Shown: positions 1-8,859, numbered from the stretch's first letter. The stretch: 64,000 bases of DNA from Jiella pelagia (GCF_026898155.1 NZ_CP114029.1:5002001-5066000), one strand, 5' to 3'. A program made the numbers and translations. The notes: generated by a model not told the origin, from the sequence alone.

Positions 1-37
1 GAGGACGACACGCCGCTTCGGGTCGAGGGGAGTCGAA

Positions 38-1381
38 TCAGACGGTGTCCGGAACGTCCGTCGGCAGGCTGAGGGAGGCCTGGAAACCGGAAGAAGCGCC
101 CGGGCGGGGCGATTTGAGAACGACGGAGCTTCCAATCCGGTCGGCGATGGCGGCGACGATGGCAAGGCCGAGCCCGCTGCCATCGGCATTGGAATTTGCC
201 CGCTCGAAGCGCGTGGTGAGGCGGTCGAGGGTGTCGCGCGGCAGGACGGGGCCGTCGTTCGCCACGATCAGCCGTCCTTCCTTCGTAAGCGTCACCCCGA
301 CCGGGGCAGTCTTCGCCCCATGCCGCAGGGCGTTCTCGACGAGATTCCGGCAGACAATTGCAAAGGCATCGGGGTCGAGGTCCGACATGACAGCCCTGTC
401 CGGCAATGTCAGCGTGATCCGGCCCGGCGCGGTCGCCCGGCAAAGATCGTCCACGACGACGCGCGCAACAGACCTCAGATCCGTGCTTTGGTCCATCCGC
501 AGTCGCCCGCCTTCCGCCCGCGCCAGCTGCATGAGGCGTTCGGAAAGCCGCGTCAGACGCTTGAGCGTCGCCTCGATCTCCGCCGCGCGCGCGTCCACGG
601 CGGGGTCACGGGTTTCCGAGCGGAGCCGTTGCGCCTGCGCGATGGCGCCTGCGAGCGGCGTCCGGAGTTCATGGGCAGCGTTTGCAGCAAAGCTGCGCTC
701 GGCCTCGAACGCGTCGCGTAGCCTGGTGAGAAGGCTGTTCAGGGTCGCGGCCAGCGGGCCGATCTCGGTCGGCAGGTCGCCTGCGGGCACCTCCGACAGG
801 TCGCGGGCGCCGCGTGTCTCGAGCCGCCTGCGGAACCGGCGCAGGGGGGCGAGGCTGAAGCGGACGGCCAGAATGATTGCCGCCAGCGAGACCGGGAGGA
901 CGATCAGCAGCGGCAGGCCGAGGCCCATCTGGATCTCCCGTGCGACCGACGCGCGATGCGCCAGCGGTTCGGCCACCGTGATGCGGATCGTTCCCTGAAG
1001 CGCCGCGTCGCTATAAAGGCGATGAATCGCGGTCTGGCGAAACCCCGGACCGTTCCAGGGCGGGAACGCGGCGGGATCGGCCGCATGGGATTGCAAGAGG
1101 ATGCGCCCTTCGGCATCGCGGACGAGATAGGTGAAGTACTCGTCGTGCGCCCGGATCGGCGCGAGCCGCTGCGTCACTCCCTCCTCCTCGCGCCCGACGA
1201 TGTCGCGCACGGCCAGCGGCAGGATCCGCTCCGCGGTCTCGCGCAGCGCGCTGTCGAAGACCTCGTCGATCTCGCTCCGCACGATCACGGCCGTGACCAT
1301 GGCGGCCAAGAGCCACAGGATCGTCAGGACGAGGCCGAGCGACAGACCAAGCCGCGCCCGAAGGCTGCGCGGCAGCCTCAT
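38..1381 (-). CDS. Sensor histidine kinase, QseC/PmrB-like
   Basis: Membrane sensor kinase of a two-component system, 447 residues. The ATG at 1381 overlaps the stop of the upstream response regulator (ATGA), so the two are translationally coupled; longer frames upstream only run into the regulator gene. Visible parts are TM1 at about residues 12-34, a periplasmic sensor region to about 150, TM2 at about 153-173, a HAMP-like linker, a dimerisation/phosphoacceptor helix with HELRTPL (His237), an N box (NLVENALRHG) and a G box (DGSGLGLAI). The architecture and gene order are those of QseC/PmrB-type kinases that sense metals or envelope conditions. The divergent metal/flavin cluster is its likely target. 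The inducer is unknown. Confidence 0.93.
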   Translation of the reverse strand: MRLPRSLRARLGLSLGLVLTILWLLAAMVTAVIVRSEIDEVFDSALRETAERILPLAVRDIVGREEEGVTQRLAPIRAHDEYFTYLVRDAEGRILLQSHAADPAAFPPWNGPGFRQTAIHRLYSDAALQGTIRITVAEPLAHRASVAREIQMGLGLPLLIVLPVSLAAIILAVRFSLAPLRRFRRRLETRGARDLSEVPAGDLPTEIGPLAATLNSLLTRLRDAFEAERSFAANAAHELRTPLAGAIAQAQRLRSETRDPAVDARAAEIEATLKRLTRLSERLMQLARAEGGRLRMDQSTDLRSVARVVVDDLCRATAPGRITLTLPDRAVMSDLDPDAFAIVCRNLVENALRHGAKTAPVGVTLTKEGRLIVANDGPVLPRDTLDRLTTRFERANSNADGSGLGLAIVAAIADRIGSSVVLKSPRPGASSGFQASLSLPTDVPDTV

Positions 1382-2037
1382 GCCTTGCCCAGACGGTAGC
1401 CCAAGCCGCGCTCGGTCTCGATGATGGCGGACCCGAGCTTCTTGCGCAGGCGGCTGACATGGACCTCGATCGTATTGCTCTCGACCTCCGCGTCGAAGGC
1501 ATAGAGCTTTTCCTCGAGCTGCGCCTTCGACAGAAGCTGCCCGGGGCGCGCGAGCAAGGCCTCGAAGAGCGCCCACTCGCGGGCCGTCAGCTGGACGGGT
1601 TTGCCGTCGCGGCGGATGCTACGGGCGGCGAGGTCGATGTCCAGCGGCCCATGGGCGACGATCGGGTTCGGGTTGCCGCTGTAGCGCCGGGCAACGGATC
1701 CGATCCGGGCGGACAGTTCGGCAAGATCGAAGGGCTTCACGAGGTAGTCGTCGGCGCCGGCGTTCAGCCCCTCGATCCGATCCGACACCTGGTCGAGCGC
1801 CGTCAGGATGATGATCGGCGTCACGTCGCCGCGCGCACGCAAGCCTTTGAGGAACCCGATGCCGCGACCGTCCGGCAGCATCAGGTCGAGGAGGATCAGG
1901 TCGTAGGAGGTGGTGCTCTGCGCGTTGCCCGCGGCGTCGAGGCGCGTGACCCAGTCCACCGACTGGCCATCGGCGGCGATCTGGTCGCGCACCGCGGCGC
2001 CCAGAACCGTATCGTCCTCGATCAGCAGGATGCGCAT
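1378..2037 (-). CDS. OmpR/QseB-family response regulator
   Basis: Cytoplasmic transcription factor of 219 residues. It has an N-terminal receiver domain (acidic pocket IEDD near residue 8, phosphoacceptor Asp51 in LLDLMLPDG, and the conserved LVKPFDL lysine) and a C-terminal winged-helix OmpR domain ending in the typical VSRLRKKLG...RGLGYRL block. It is the first gene of a two-gene operon with the kinase, and diverges from the PepSY/DUF2271 cluster across a 142-base control region. Near-identical sequence blocks in front of the PepSY gene and the next gene (2081-2118 and 2651-2699) are good candidates for its binding sites. Confidence 0.95.
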   Translation of the reverse strand: MRILLIEDDTVLGAAVRDQIAADGQSVDWVTRLDAAGNAQSTTSYDLILLDLMLPDGRGIGFLKGLRARGDVTPIIILTALDQVSDRIEGLNAGADDYLVKPFDLAELSARIGSVARRYSGNPNPIVAHGPLDIDLAARSIRRDGKPVQLTAREWALFEALLARPGQLLSKAQLEEKLYAFDAEVESNTIEVHVSRLRKKLGSAIIETERGLGYRLGKA

Positions 2038-2080
2038 CTGGCCCTGTCCTTTCCCGATGACCAGAGATGGTCCGTCCGTC

Positions 2081-2118
2081 TGACACGAAGCTGAAGCGGA
2101 CGAGAGAACCCCTTCAGG
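2081..2118 (+). promoter_or_regulatory. Candidate response-regulator operator, copy 1
   Basis: The block TGAC-N4-AAGCTGAAGC (2081-2097) is followed by GAACCCCTTCAGG (2106-2118). A near copy lies at 2651-2699 in front of the next gene. The first 20 bases of the two copies match at 16 positions. Location in the divergent promoter between the two-component genes and the PepSY gene suggests binding by the adjacent OmpR-type regulator. This assignment is inference. Confidence 0.5.
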
Positions 2119-2179
2119 CTGCCGTCAGATTCACCGCGCACGAATTACGCCAGCTTGGCCGCAGTGAGGAGTTTGGCCC

Positions 2180-2495
2180 ATGAAGAAGACATTGACTATC
2201 CTGGGTTTTCTCGCGGCCTTTCCGGCCGATGTGGGGCGGGCAGACGACGACTGCTTCGTGCCGATGGCCGATTGGCAGCCGCGCGATGCGGTCGCCCGGC
2301 TGGCCGAGAAGAACGGCTGGACAGTGCGCCGCATCAAGATCGACGACGGCTGCTACGAGATCGATGGCCGCGACGCGCGGGGGCGCCGGATCGAAGCGAG
2401 GGTCCATCCGGCGACGCTGCAAGTGATCGAGCCTCGAATACGAAGACGAGGAAGACCGCCCGCGCCAGGATCGCAAAAGGGGCCAGAAGGACTGA
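2180..2495 (+). CDS. PepSY-domain exported protein (frame break at 2432)
   Basis: Small exported protein with a signal peptide (residues 1 to about 21, MKKTLTILGF...) followed by one PepSY domain (about 24-85, ending in HPATLQVIE). As read, the frame runs to 2521 with an arginine/proline-rich tail. Removing one C from GAGCCTC at 2429-2435 restores the acidic tail expected of this family (IELEYEDEED...), ending at 2495 with 104 residues. The break is of the GAG-N-CTC kind seen across the window, so I treat the gene as intact. PepSY proteins of this type accompany flavin reductases and two-component systems and are thought to act in the periplasm. The exact role is unknown. Confidence 0.8.
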
Positions 2496-2619
2496 CGCCA
2501 CAGCACATGCCGCCCAGGTGATGAACACCGGGCGGTCGGAAAGGTCCGGATCCGGGCCCCCTTGATGCGGATGTGCCATTGCGGTCTTGCGACCGACTGC
2601 CCCCTCGGCCCGAACTGGC

Positions 2620-2648
2620 TCCGCTGCCACCAGCGGCGGCTTTTTTTT
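2620..2648 (+). terminator. Rho-independent terminator
   Basis: Stem CCGCTG/CAGCGG with a CCAC loop, then CGGC and a run of eight T. It sits after the PepSY gene and before the promoter region of the next gene, so the two genes probably have separate transcription starts. Confidence 0.75.
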
Positions 2649-2650
2649 CC

Positions 2651-2699
2651 TGACCGCAAGCTGAAGCAGAAAACGCCCACGCGTCAGGAACCCCTCAGG
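2651..2699 (+). promoter_or_regulatory. Candidate response-regulator operator, copy 2
   Basis: TGAC-N4-AAGCTGAAGC at 2651-2667 and GAACCCCTCAGG at 2688-2699 repeat the two blocks found at 2081-2118. The gap between blocks is 12 bases longer here, roughly one helical turn. It lies 45 bases before the start of the acidic exported protein and downstream of a terminator, where an independent promoter is expected. Confidence 0.5.
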
Positions 2700-2743
2700 T
2701 CGGCTCTCCAGATTGTCCTCCGCAGACGAAAGGAGACCCTGCC

Positions 2744-3109
2744 ATGACGAAAAAGACCCTGACGATACTTGCCGCCTCCACGGCGCTGACCGCCGCCATC
2801 GGCGTTCCCGCCTGGAGTGCGATGAAGGCCCCGGCCGACGGAAGTTATCGGCCCTTCGCGATGCAGTCCGAGGAGGGTGCGCAGACGCCGCCGCTCGTTC
2901 TTGCAAGCGACGACGGCGATGACGACCGCCGCTGGCAGGACGGCTCGCGGCGCGGACACGACGACGATGGGGAAGACGATGATGATGAAGAGGACGATGA
3001 CGACGACCGGAGCGCTGGCGCCCGCAATCCCGCACCCGCCCGCACCGTCGCACCGCCGCCGAACGGCCTCTTCGGGAACGGCGCTCCGCCGCAGAGCCAG
3101 GTAAAATGA
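2744..3109 (+). CDS. Acidic exported protein, Asp/Glu-rich
   Basis: Protein of 121 residues with a signal peptide (about 1-24), a short neutral stretch, and a dense run of aspartate and glutamate (about 62-89, mostly D with some E), ending in a proline-rich tail. The start is supported by AAAGGAG shortly upstream. No catalytic motif is visible. The poly-acidic run could bind Ca2+ or other divalent cations in the periplasm, which would suit a neighbourhood with a metal-transport ATPase, but that is inference. Similar short acidic proteins often sit next to PepSY and DUF2271 genes. Confidence 0.8.
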   Translation: MTKKTLTILAASTALTAAIGVPAWSAMKAPADGSYRPFAMQSEEGAQTPPLVLASDDGDDDRRWQDGSRRGHDDDGEDDDDEEDDDDDRSAGARNPAPARTVAPPPNGLFGNGAPPQSQVK

Positions 3110-3147
3110 GCCGCTCCGCAGCACCCCTTCGAACAAGGAAACAGTCG

Positions 3148-3618
3148 ATGAAATCGCTGCTCGCAGCATTTGCTCTCACCACCGCGCTGACCCTTCCCGA
3201 CCTCGCCATGGCACGGCCGGTGACGCTCACCACGACCCTCAACGACTATGGCGGCGACGGGGCCTATCTCGCGCTCTACGTCACGGACGCATCGGGCGAC
3301 TATGTCGGCAGTCTCTGGATGGCTGGCGGCAAGTCGAAATACTACAAGCATCTGACCGACTGGTACCGCGCGACGGGGGGCGATACCGCGCAGGTGAACG
3401 GCATCACTGGCGCCAGCGTCGGCGCGGGCCGCACGCTCGAGATCACGCTCGACCTTGCCGATGCGCTGTTCGAAGCGGGCTACACGCTCCACATTGACGC
3501 GGCCGTCGAGGACATGCGCGACAGCCCCAACGAAGTGGCGGTGCCGTTGACGGCCGATGGAGCCGGCACGCCGGTGCGCGGCCGTCGCTACATTGCCAGC
3601 TTCGCCTACAATATGTGA
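3148..3618 (+). CDS. DUF2271-family periplasmic protein
   Basis: Exported protein of 156 residues with a signal peptide cut near residue 22 (LAMA-RPV). The body matches DUF2271 (LYVTDASGDYVGSLWMAGGKSKYYKHLTDWYRATGG). The ATG at 3148 is chosen because of AAGGAAA upstream and because it gives a clean signal peptide; a longer frame starts at 3106. The segment NGITGAS (Ser90) resembles the [ST]GA[ST] acceptor used by ApbE for covalent FMN attachment. With apbE two genes downstream, the protein may be flavinylated and carry electrons in the periplasm. That is inference. Confidence 0.88.
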   Translation: MKSLLAAFALTTALTLPDLAMARPVTLTTTLNDYGGDGAYLALYVTDASGDYVGSLWMAGGKSKYYKHLTDWYRATGGDTAQVNGITGASVGAGRTLEITLDLADALFEAGYTLHIDAAVEDMRDSPNEVAVPLTADGAGTPVRGRRYIASFAYNM

Positions 3619-3630
3619 GGAGTGGGGGCC

Positions 3631-5838
3631 ATGATCCGTGCACTGCATCGCTGGCCGGGTCTGCTGGCTCTCGCGCTCGTGACCATCCTCGCGCTCAGCG
3701 GCGCGGCGCTCTCGGTCTTTCCCGCGGCCGAGCGGATCGGCGCGCCGCAGGCCGAGGCCGGACTGACGGTTGCCACCCTGGCCTCCCGCATTCAGGCGGC
3801 CTATCCGGGCGTCGAGCAAATCCGCCGCGCACCGTCGGGGCGGATCACCGCTTACTGGTTCGACCGGGGAACGCCCGGCGCGGCCGTGATAGAACCGGCG
3901 ACGGGCGAGGGCGTCGCCTCGGCCGATCCCAGCCAGGTCGAACGGTGGCTGACGAACCTTCACCGCTCGCTGTTCCTCGGGGACGGCGGGCGCATCGCCA
4001 TGGCCGCAGGCGCCGCCGCGATGCTGATCCTCGCAATCTCCGGGGCGGTGCTCGTCGCCCGCCGGTCGGGCGGCTGGCGGCACTGGTTCGCCCGGCTGCG
4101 CGGGCCGCTCGCGGGTCGCCTTCACGTCGAGGTCGCGCGCATCGCCGTGATCGGCCTCGTCCTGTCCTCCACCACCGCCCTGTGGATGACGGCCTCTACC
4201 TTCGATCTTCTCCCCGACGGTGGCGCCATCCTTGCTGTCCCCGCTGAGGTGAGCGGCGAGACGGGGTTCGCTCTCGATCGGATGCTCGCCCTCGGGCAGA
4301 CGCCGGTCGCCGAGCTGCGCGAGCTGAGCTTTCCCTACCCGGGCGACGCGACGGACGTCTTCACGCTGAAGACCGACCGGGGAACCGGTTATCTCGACCA
4401 GGGCACTGGCGCGCTCCTGGCGTGCACCGACCTGACGGGGTGGGAGCGCGTTTCGGAAACCATCTATATGCTGCACACCGGTCAGGGCGCGTCGACGCTC
4501 GGCCTCGTGCTGGGGCTGATGGCGCTCGGCGTGCCCGTGATGGGCGCGACCGGCGTCCTGGTCTGGCTCGCGGGACGAAACGGACGGCCGCGCATCAGGG
4601 GCAGTCAGCCTGCAGGACGTGCGGAGACGCTCCTCCTCGTCGGCAGCGAAAGCGGCAGCACCTGGGGCTTTGCCGCGACCCTGCACGCGGCGCTCACCGG
4701 GGCCGGGCAGGGCGTCCATGTCGGCCCGATGTCGGCCTTCGCGCCGGAGCGCTACAGCCGGGCTCAGCGGATCATCCTCCTCGCCGCGACTTATGGCGAC
4801 GGAGCAGCTCCTGCCTCGGCCAAGGGGTTCCTCGACCGGCTCCGCGCCGCCGATCGTGCGCCCGATATCCCTCTGGCCGTTCTCGGCTTCGGCGACCGCA
4901 GCTTTCCCGCCTACTGCGCCTTCGCCAGGTCGGTCGCTGCCGCCGCGAAGGCGAAGGGCTGGCCCGAACTCATGCCCTTCGACACGGTCGATCGCCAGTC
5001 GCCGCAGGACTTCGCGCGGTGGGGCCGCGCGCTCGGAGATGCGCTCGGCATCGACCTCGAACTGTCGCACCGGCCCGTCCCGCCGAAAACCGAGACGTTG
5101 ACCCTCGTTTCGCGGCGTGATTACGGCGCCGAGGTGCAGGCCCCGACCGCGATTCTGCGCTTCGCCCAGCCGCGCGTTCCGCTCTGGCAGCGGCTGACCG
5201 GCTGCGGCTTCGCCCGATTTGCGGCCGGCGAACTGATCGGCATCCTGCCCGAGGGCAGCACCGTTCCGCGGCTCTATTCGCTCGCCTCCGGGCGAAGCGA
5301 CGGGTTCATCGAGATCGTCGTGAAGAAGCAACCGGGCGGCCTTTGCTCGGGCCAGCTGACGGCGCTGGAGCCGGGCGCCACGGTGACGGCCTTCCTGCGG
5401 CGCAATCCCGGCTTCCGGCCCGATCGGGGCCGGGCGCCGCTGATCCTGATCGGCGCCGGAACGGGCATCGGGCCGCTCGCGGGCTTCGTGCGCGGCAATG
5501 CGCGGCGCCGGCCCGTCCATCTCTTCTTCGGCATGCGGCATCCCGGCAGCGACTTCCTCTACGGCGAGGAGATTTCCGCCTGGCGCGAAGAAGGTCGCCT
5601 GACACGGCTGATCACAGCCGTCTCGCGCGGAACGCGGCCCCGCTACGTGCAGGACGCGCTGCGTGGGGACGCTGCGCAGGTCGCGCAGCTCGTCCGAGAC
5701 GGCGCGCGCGTCATGGTCTGCGGCGGGCGCGAGATGGCCGCGGGCGTCGCCGATGCGCTGGCCGAGATCCTCGCGCCGACCGGGCTCACACCCAAAGTTC
5801 TGAAGGCGGAGGGCCGATATGTCGAAGATGTCTATTGA
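3631..5838 (+). CDS. PepSY-TM / flavodoxin / NAD(P)H-flavin reductase fusion
   Basis: Inner-membrane electron-transfer protein of 735 residues. The N-terminal half is PepSY-associated TM with four membrane helices (about 11-30, 130-155, 170-195, 285-310). Then comes a flavodoxin domain (FMN loop VGSESGSTWGFAATL) and a C-terminal ferredoxin-NADP-reductase module with the FAD motif RLYSLAS, the NAD(P) loop GAGTGIGPLAGF and the C-terminal YVEDVY. The ATG at 3631 follows AGGAG by eight bases and is preferred to the GTG at 3622. It likely moves electrons from cytoplasmic NAD(P)H through FAD and FMN to periplasmic acceptors such as the adjacent DUF2271 protein, or reduces ferric iron. The final substrate is not determined. 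Confidence 0.9.
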   Translation: MIRALHRWPGLLALALVTILALSGAALSVFPAAERIGAPQAEAGLTVATLASRIQAAYPGVEQIRRAPSGRITAYWFDRGTPGAAVIEPATGEGVASADPSQVERWLTNLHRSLFLGDGGRIAMAAGAAAMLILAISGAVLVARRSGGWRHWFARLRGPLAGRLHVEVARIAVIGLVLSSTTALWMTASTFDLLPDGGAILAVPAEVSGETGFALDRMLALGQTPVAELRELSFPYPGDATDVFTLKTDRGTGYLDQGTGALLACTDLTGWERVSETIYMLHTGQGASTLGLVLGLMALGVPVMGATGVLVWLAGRNGRPRIRGSQPAGRAETLLLVGSESGSTWGFAATLHAALTGAGQGVHVGPMSAFAPERYSRAQRIILLAATYGDGAAPASAKGFLDRLRAADRAPDIPLAVLGFGDRSFPAYCAFARSVAAAAKAKGWPELMPFDTVDRQSPQDFARWGRALGDALGIDLELSHRPVPPKTETLTLVSRRDYGAEVQAPTAILRFAQPRVPLWQRLTGCGFARFAAGELIGILPEGSTVPRLYSLASGRSDGFIEIVVKKQPGGLCSGQLTALEPGATVTAFLRRNPGFRPDRGRAPLILIGAGTGIGPLAGFVRGNARRRPVHLFFGMRHPGSDFLYGEEISAWREEGRLTRLITAVSRGTRPRYVQDALRGDAAQVAQLVRDGARVMVCGGREMAAGVADALAEILAPTGLTPKVLKAEGRYVEDVY

Positions 5839-6799
5839 ACGGGCCAGGATTGCCCAGAGCGGTCCGACCATGGGCACGCGCTGGTCGGCGCTCTTCTTGT
5901 CGGAGCCGGGCGTCGATACGGACGCGGTTCGGGCCTCGCTTCAAATGGCCGTGGATGAGGTGGATGCCCAGATGTCGATCTGGAAGCCGGGCAGCGACCT
6001 CATGCGGCTCAACGCGGCGCCCGTCGGCGAGTGGGTGGCGGTGCCTGCGCACCTGCGGCACGTTCTGCGGCTTGGCCTCGCAATCGGGCGTGCCTCGGGA
6101 GGGGCGTTCGACATCGGCATGGGCAACGCGGTGACGGCCTGGGGGTTTGGGCCAAGGGACGCGGCGCCCGCCAGCATCCGTGTTGCGATGGCCACTCATC
6201 GTCGCCCAGTGCATGAGGTGCTGGAGATCGACGGCGATCATGTGCGCAAGGTGGAGCCCATCGCCCTCGACCTCAACGGCATCGCCAAGGGCTACGGGGT
6301 CGACCGCCTGGCCGAGACCCTGCATGACAGCGGGATCGCCGACGCCCTCGTCGGGATCGACGGCGAGATGCGCGCGCTCGGCCTTCGCCAGGACGGAGCG
6401 GCCTGGACCATCGCGGTCGAAGCGCCGCTCGCCGATCGTCGATCGCCCCATTCGGTCCTCGCGCTCGAGGACGCCGCCGTCGCGACGTCCGGCGACTACC
6501 GCCACTGGGTCGAGGTTCAGGGGCGGCGCCTGTCGCATACCATGGACCCCAAGCGCGGCGCGCCGCTGATCGCGCCGCCGGCCTCCGTCACCGTGGTGGC
6601 TCGCAGCTGTGCCGAGGCCGATGCCTGGGCGACTGCGCTCATGGTGCTCGGTCCCGACAGAGGCTCGGCGCTCGCAAGAAGAAGCGGCCTCGACGCCCTG
6701 TTCCTCCTGCGCCATGATGACGGGACCCTGAGGGACGTGGGAGTCGGACGACTTTTTTCCGAGGAGCCACCGGCAATCGCCTCAGCCCGGGGGAGATGA
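5819..6799 (+). CDS. apbE: FAD:protein FMN transferase (ApbE)
   Basis: Flavin transferase of 326 residues that attaches FMN covalently to Thr/Ser of target proteins, using FAD and Mg2+. Family marks are GPTMGTRW near the start, ALDLNGIAKGYGVDRLAE, GIDGEMRALG, the ATSGDYRHW segment, and HTMDPKRGAP with the metal/FAD site. No clear lipobox or signal peptide is visible at the N-terminus, so its compartment is unclear. It overlaps the reductase gene by 20 bases and the ATPase gene by four, so it belongs to the same operon. The DUF2271 protein upstream is the likely substrate. Confidence 0.93.
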   Translation: MSKMSIERARIAQSGPTMGTRWSALFLSEPGVDTDAVRASLQMAVDEVDAQMSIWKPGSDLMRLNAAPVGEWVAVPAHLRHVLRLGLAIGRASGGAFDIGMGNAVTAWGFGPRDAAPASIRVAMATHRRPVHEVLEIDGDHVRKVEPIALDLNGIAKGYGVDRLAETLHDSGIADALVGIDGEMRALGLRQDGAAWTIAVEAPLADRRSPHSVLALEDAAVATSGDYRHWVEVQGRRLSHTMDPKRGAPLIAPPASVTVVARSCAEADAWATALMVLGPDRGSALARRSGLDALFLLRHDDGTLRDVGVGRLFSEEPPAIASARGR

Positions 6800-8712
6800 G
6801 CCGCGTGGAACAGACTGGTACCGATCGCTTCAAGACCGCGATCCTGCTGCTGGCTGCAGCGGGCCTGATCGCGGGACTGGGATTCACCTTCGCAGACCAG
6901 CCCGGCATCGCGAACCTCGTGTGGATCGCCGGGATCCTTCCCGCACTCATGGCGCTCTTGGTCGAGATTCTGCGCAGCTTGCGCTCCGGCGAGGTGGGGC
7001 TCGATATCGTTGCGGCGCTCTCCATGTCGGCGGCGCTCGCTTTCGGCGAGACGCTGGCGGCAGCGGTCGTCGCCGTGATGTATTCGGGCGGCACCTTTCT
7101 CGAAAGCTTCGCCGAAGGTCGTGCCCGGCGCGAAATGCGCGACCTATTGTCCCGCGTCCCAAGGACTGCAGCCCGTTATCGGAGCGGCGGGCTGGAGGAT
7201 GTCCCCCTCGACGAGATCGCACCGGGCGACCGGCTGCTGATCCGGCAGGGTGACGTGGTGCCGGTGGACGGCACGGTGGCATCTGAGGCGGCCTTCGTGG
7301 ACACCTCGGCTCTCACCGGCGAGTCGCTGCCGGTGCGGCTGGTGGGCGGGGCCGACGCCATGAGCGGCTCGACCAATGCGGGTGAGGCCTTCGATCTGAC
7401 CGCGACGCGGCCTGCCAGGGACAGCACCTATGCCGGGATCGTCCGGCTGGTCGAGGAGGCCCAGGCCTCCAAGGCGCCGATGTCCCGGCTGGCGGATCGC
7501 TGGTCGCTGGGATTCCTGGCGGTGACGGTCGCGATCGCTTTCGCAGCCTGGTGGTTCACCGGCGATCCGATCCGTGCTGTTGCCGTGCTGGTGGTCGCCA
7601 CGCCCTGTCCGCTGATTCTGGCCGTTCCGGTCGCGCTGGTCGCTGGCCTCTCGCGCGCGGCGCATTTCGGCGTTCTGATCAAGGGCGCCGGGCCGCTCGA
7701 GGCGATGGCGCGCATCCACACCCTGATCCTCGACAAAACCGGCACGCTGACCGACGGACGGCCGCGGATCGTGTCGATCGACAGCCGGGGCGGGATGGAC
7801 GAGGACGAGATCCTGCGTCTTGCCGCAACACTGGAGCAGGCCTCGAAGCATCCTGTTGCCCAGGCCATCGTCACTGCGGCCAAGGCGCGGGGTCTCGTAT
7901 TGCCCGTCCCCACCGATGTCTCCGAAGTTCCCGGCGAGGGCGTCTTGGGCAGGGTCGAGGGGCGAGCGGTCGTCGTGGGCGGCGAGGCGTTCGTCGCGGG
8001 ACGTGCCGGGCTCAGCGCTGCGGACACGGCCGCTCTTCCCGCTGGCTCCGTGCTCGTCGCCATCGCGGTGGACGGCCGGTTGACCGGACATCTGGTGATG
8101 GCCGACCCGCTGCGCGAGGGTGCCGGGCTGACGCTAGAAGCGCTTAGACGGGAAGGGATCAGCCGCATTCTGCTCGCGACAGGCGACCGGGCCGAGGTGG
8201 CCGAGCGCGTGACGCAAGGGCTCGGCCTCGACGGGCTGCGTTCTGGTTTGACGCCCGACCAGAAGGTTCTGCTGGTCCTGACTGAGCGCAAGAACGGACC
8301 TGTGATGATGGTCGGCGATGGCGTGAATGACGCGCCGGCCCTCGCCGCTGCCGATGTCGGCGTGGCGATGGGCGCGCGGGGAGCTGCGGCGTCCGCCGAG
8401 GCGGCCGACGTGGTCCTTCTGGTCGACCGGATCGACCGGCTGGGGTCCGGCATCGAGATCGCCCGCGCCTCGGGGCGAATCGCGGTCGAAAGCGTCGTCG
8501 CGGGGATCGGCCTTTCGGTGCTCGGCATGATCGCCGCAGCCTGCGGCTATCTGACACCCGTGCAGGGAGCGCTCCTGCAGGAGGCGATCGACGTCGCGGT
8601 GATCCTGAACGCGCTACGGGCGTTGCGCATCATGCCCCGCGAGCTTGCCACACCGGCAACTGTGGACGCTGCCTCCAGGCAAACGGAGCTTCCTGAGGCG
8701 GTGACTTCATGA
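6796..8712 (+). CDS. P1B-type heavy-metal ATPase with TPC motif
   Basis: Membrane metal pump of 638 residues. Visible motifs are TGES (actuator), TPCPL in the transport helix (where copper and zinc pumps have CPC), DKTGTLTD (phosphorylated Asp), and GDGVNDAPALAAADVGVAMG (hinge). There is no N-terminal heavy-metal-associated domain and no C-terminal hemerythrin domain. TPC in place of CPC or SPC puts it outside the Cu and Zn/Cd classes; TPC pumps of the P1B-5 kind have been linked to Ni and Fe, but the missing C-terminal domain makes the metal uncertain. The ATG overlaps the apbE stop (ATGA), so it is coupled to the flavin cluster. Confidence 0.9.
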   Translation: MSRVEQTGTDRFKTAILLLAAAGLIAGLGFTFADQPGIANLVWIAGILPALMALLVEILRSLRSGEVGLDIVAALSMSAALAFGETLAAAVVAVMYSGGTFLESFAEGRARREMRDLLSRVPRTAARYRSGGLEDVPLDEIAPGDRLLIRQGDVVPVDGTVASEAAFVDTSALTGESLPVRLVGGADAMSGSTNAGEAFDLTATRPARDSTYAGIVRLVEEAQASKAPMSRLADRWSLGFLAVTVAIAFAAWWFTGDPIRAVAVLVVATPCPLILAVPVALVAGLSRAAHFGVLIKGAGPLEAMARIHTLILDKTGTLTDGRPRIVSIDSRGGMDEDEILRLAATLEQASKHPVAQAIVTAAKARGLVLPVPTDVSEVPGEGVLGRVEGRAVVVGGEAFVAGRAGLSAADTAALPAGSVLVAIAVDGRLTGHLVMADPLREGAGLTLEALRREGISRILLATGDRAEVAERVTQGLGLDGLRSGLTPDQKVLLVLTERKNGPVMMVGDGVNDAPALAAADVGVAMGARGAAASAEAADVVLLVDRIDRLGSGIEIARASGRIAVESVVAGIGLSVLGMIAAACGYLTPVQGALLQEAIDVAVILNALRALRIMPRELATPATVDAASRQTELPEAVTS

Positions 8713-8859
8713 GCCGGCCGTCGCACGCGGAAAGATCGACGTGGTTCATCGCATCGAGTGGGTGCGCGGGGTGATGTTCCGCGCAAACGACAACCTCGTT
8801 TCGCCCGCGAGCCTGGCTCCTCGTCTTTTTTGCTGTCTTCGTCGCTCTGCACCCTCGAT

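Noticed and set aside
2440..2579. Minus-strand short frame with a hydrophobic stretch like a small membrane protein
   Set aside because: It is antisense to the acidic tail of the PepSY gene, and acidic codons read backwards give Leu/Val/Phe. No ribosome binding site.
2845..5877. Minus-strand open frame of about 1,010 codons
   Set aside because: It lies antisense to the reductase and DUF2271 genes, has Arg/Ala/Gly-rich composition with no domains, and results from the high GC third positions of the true genes.
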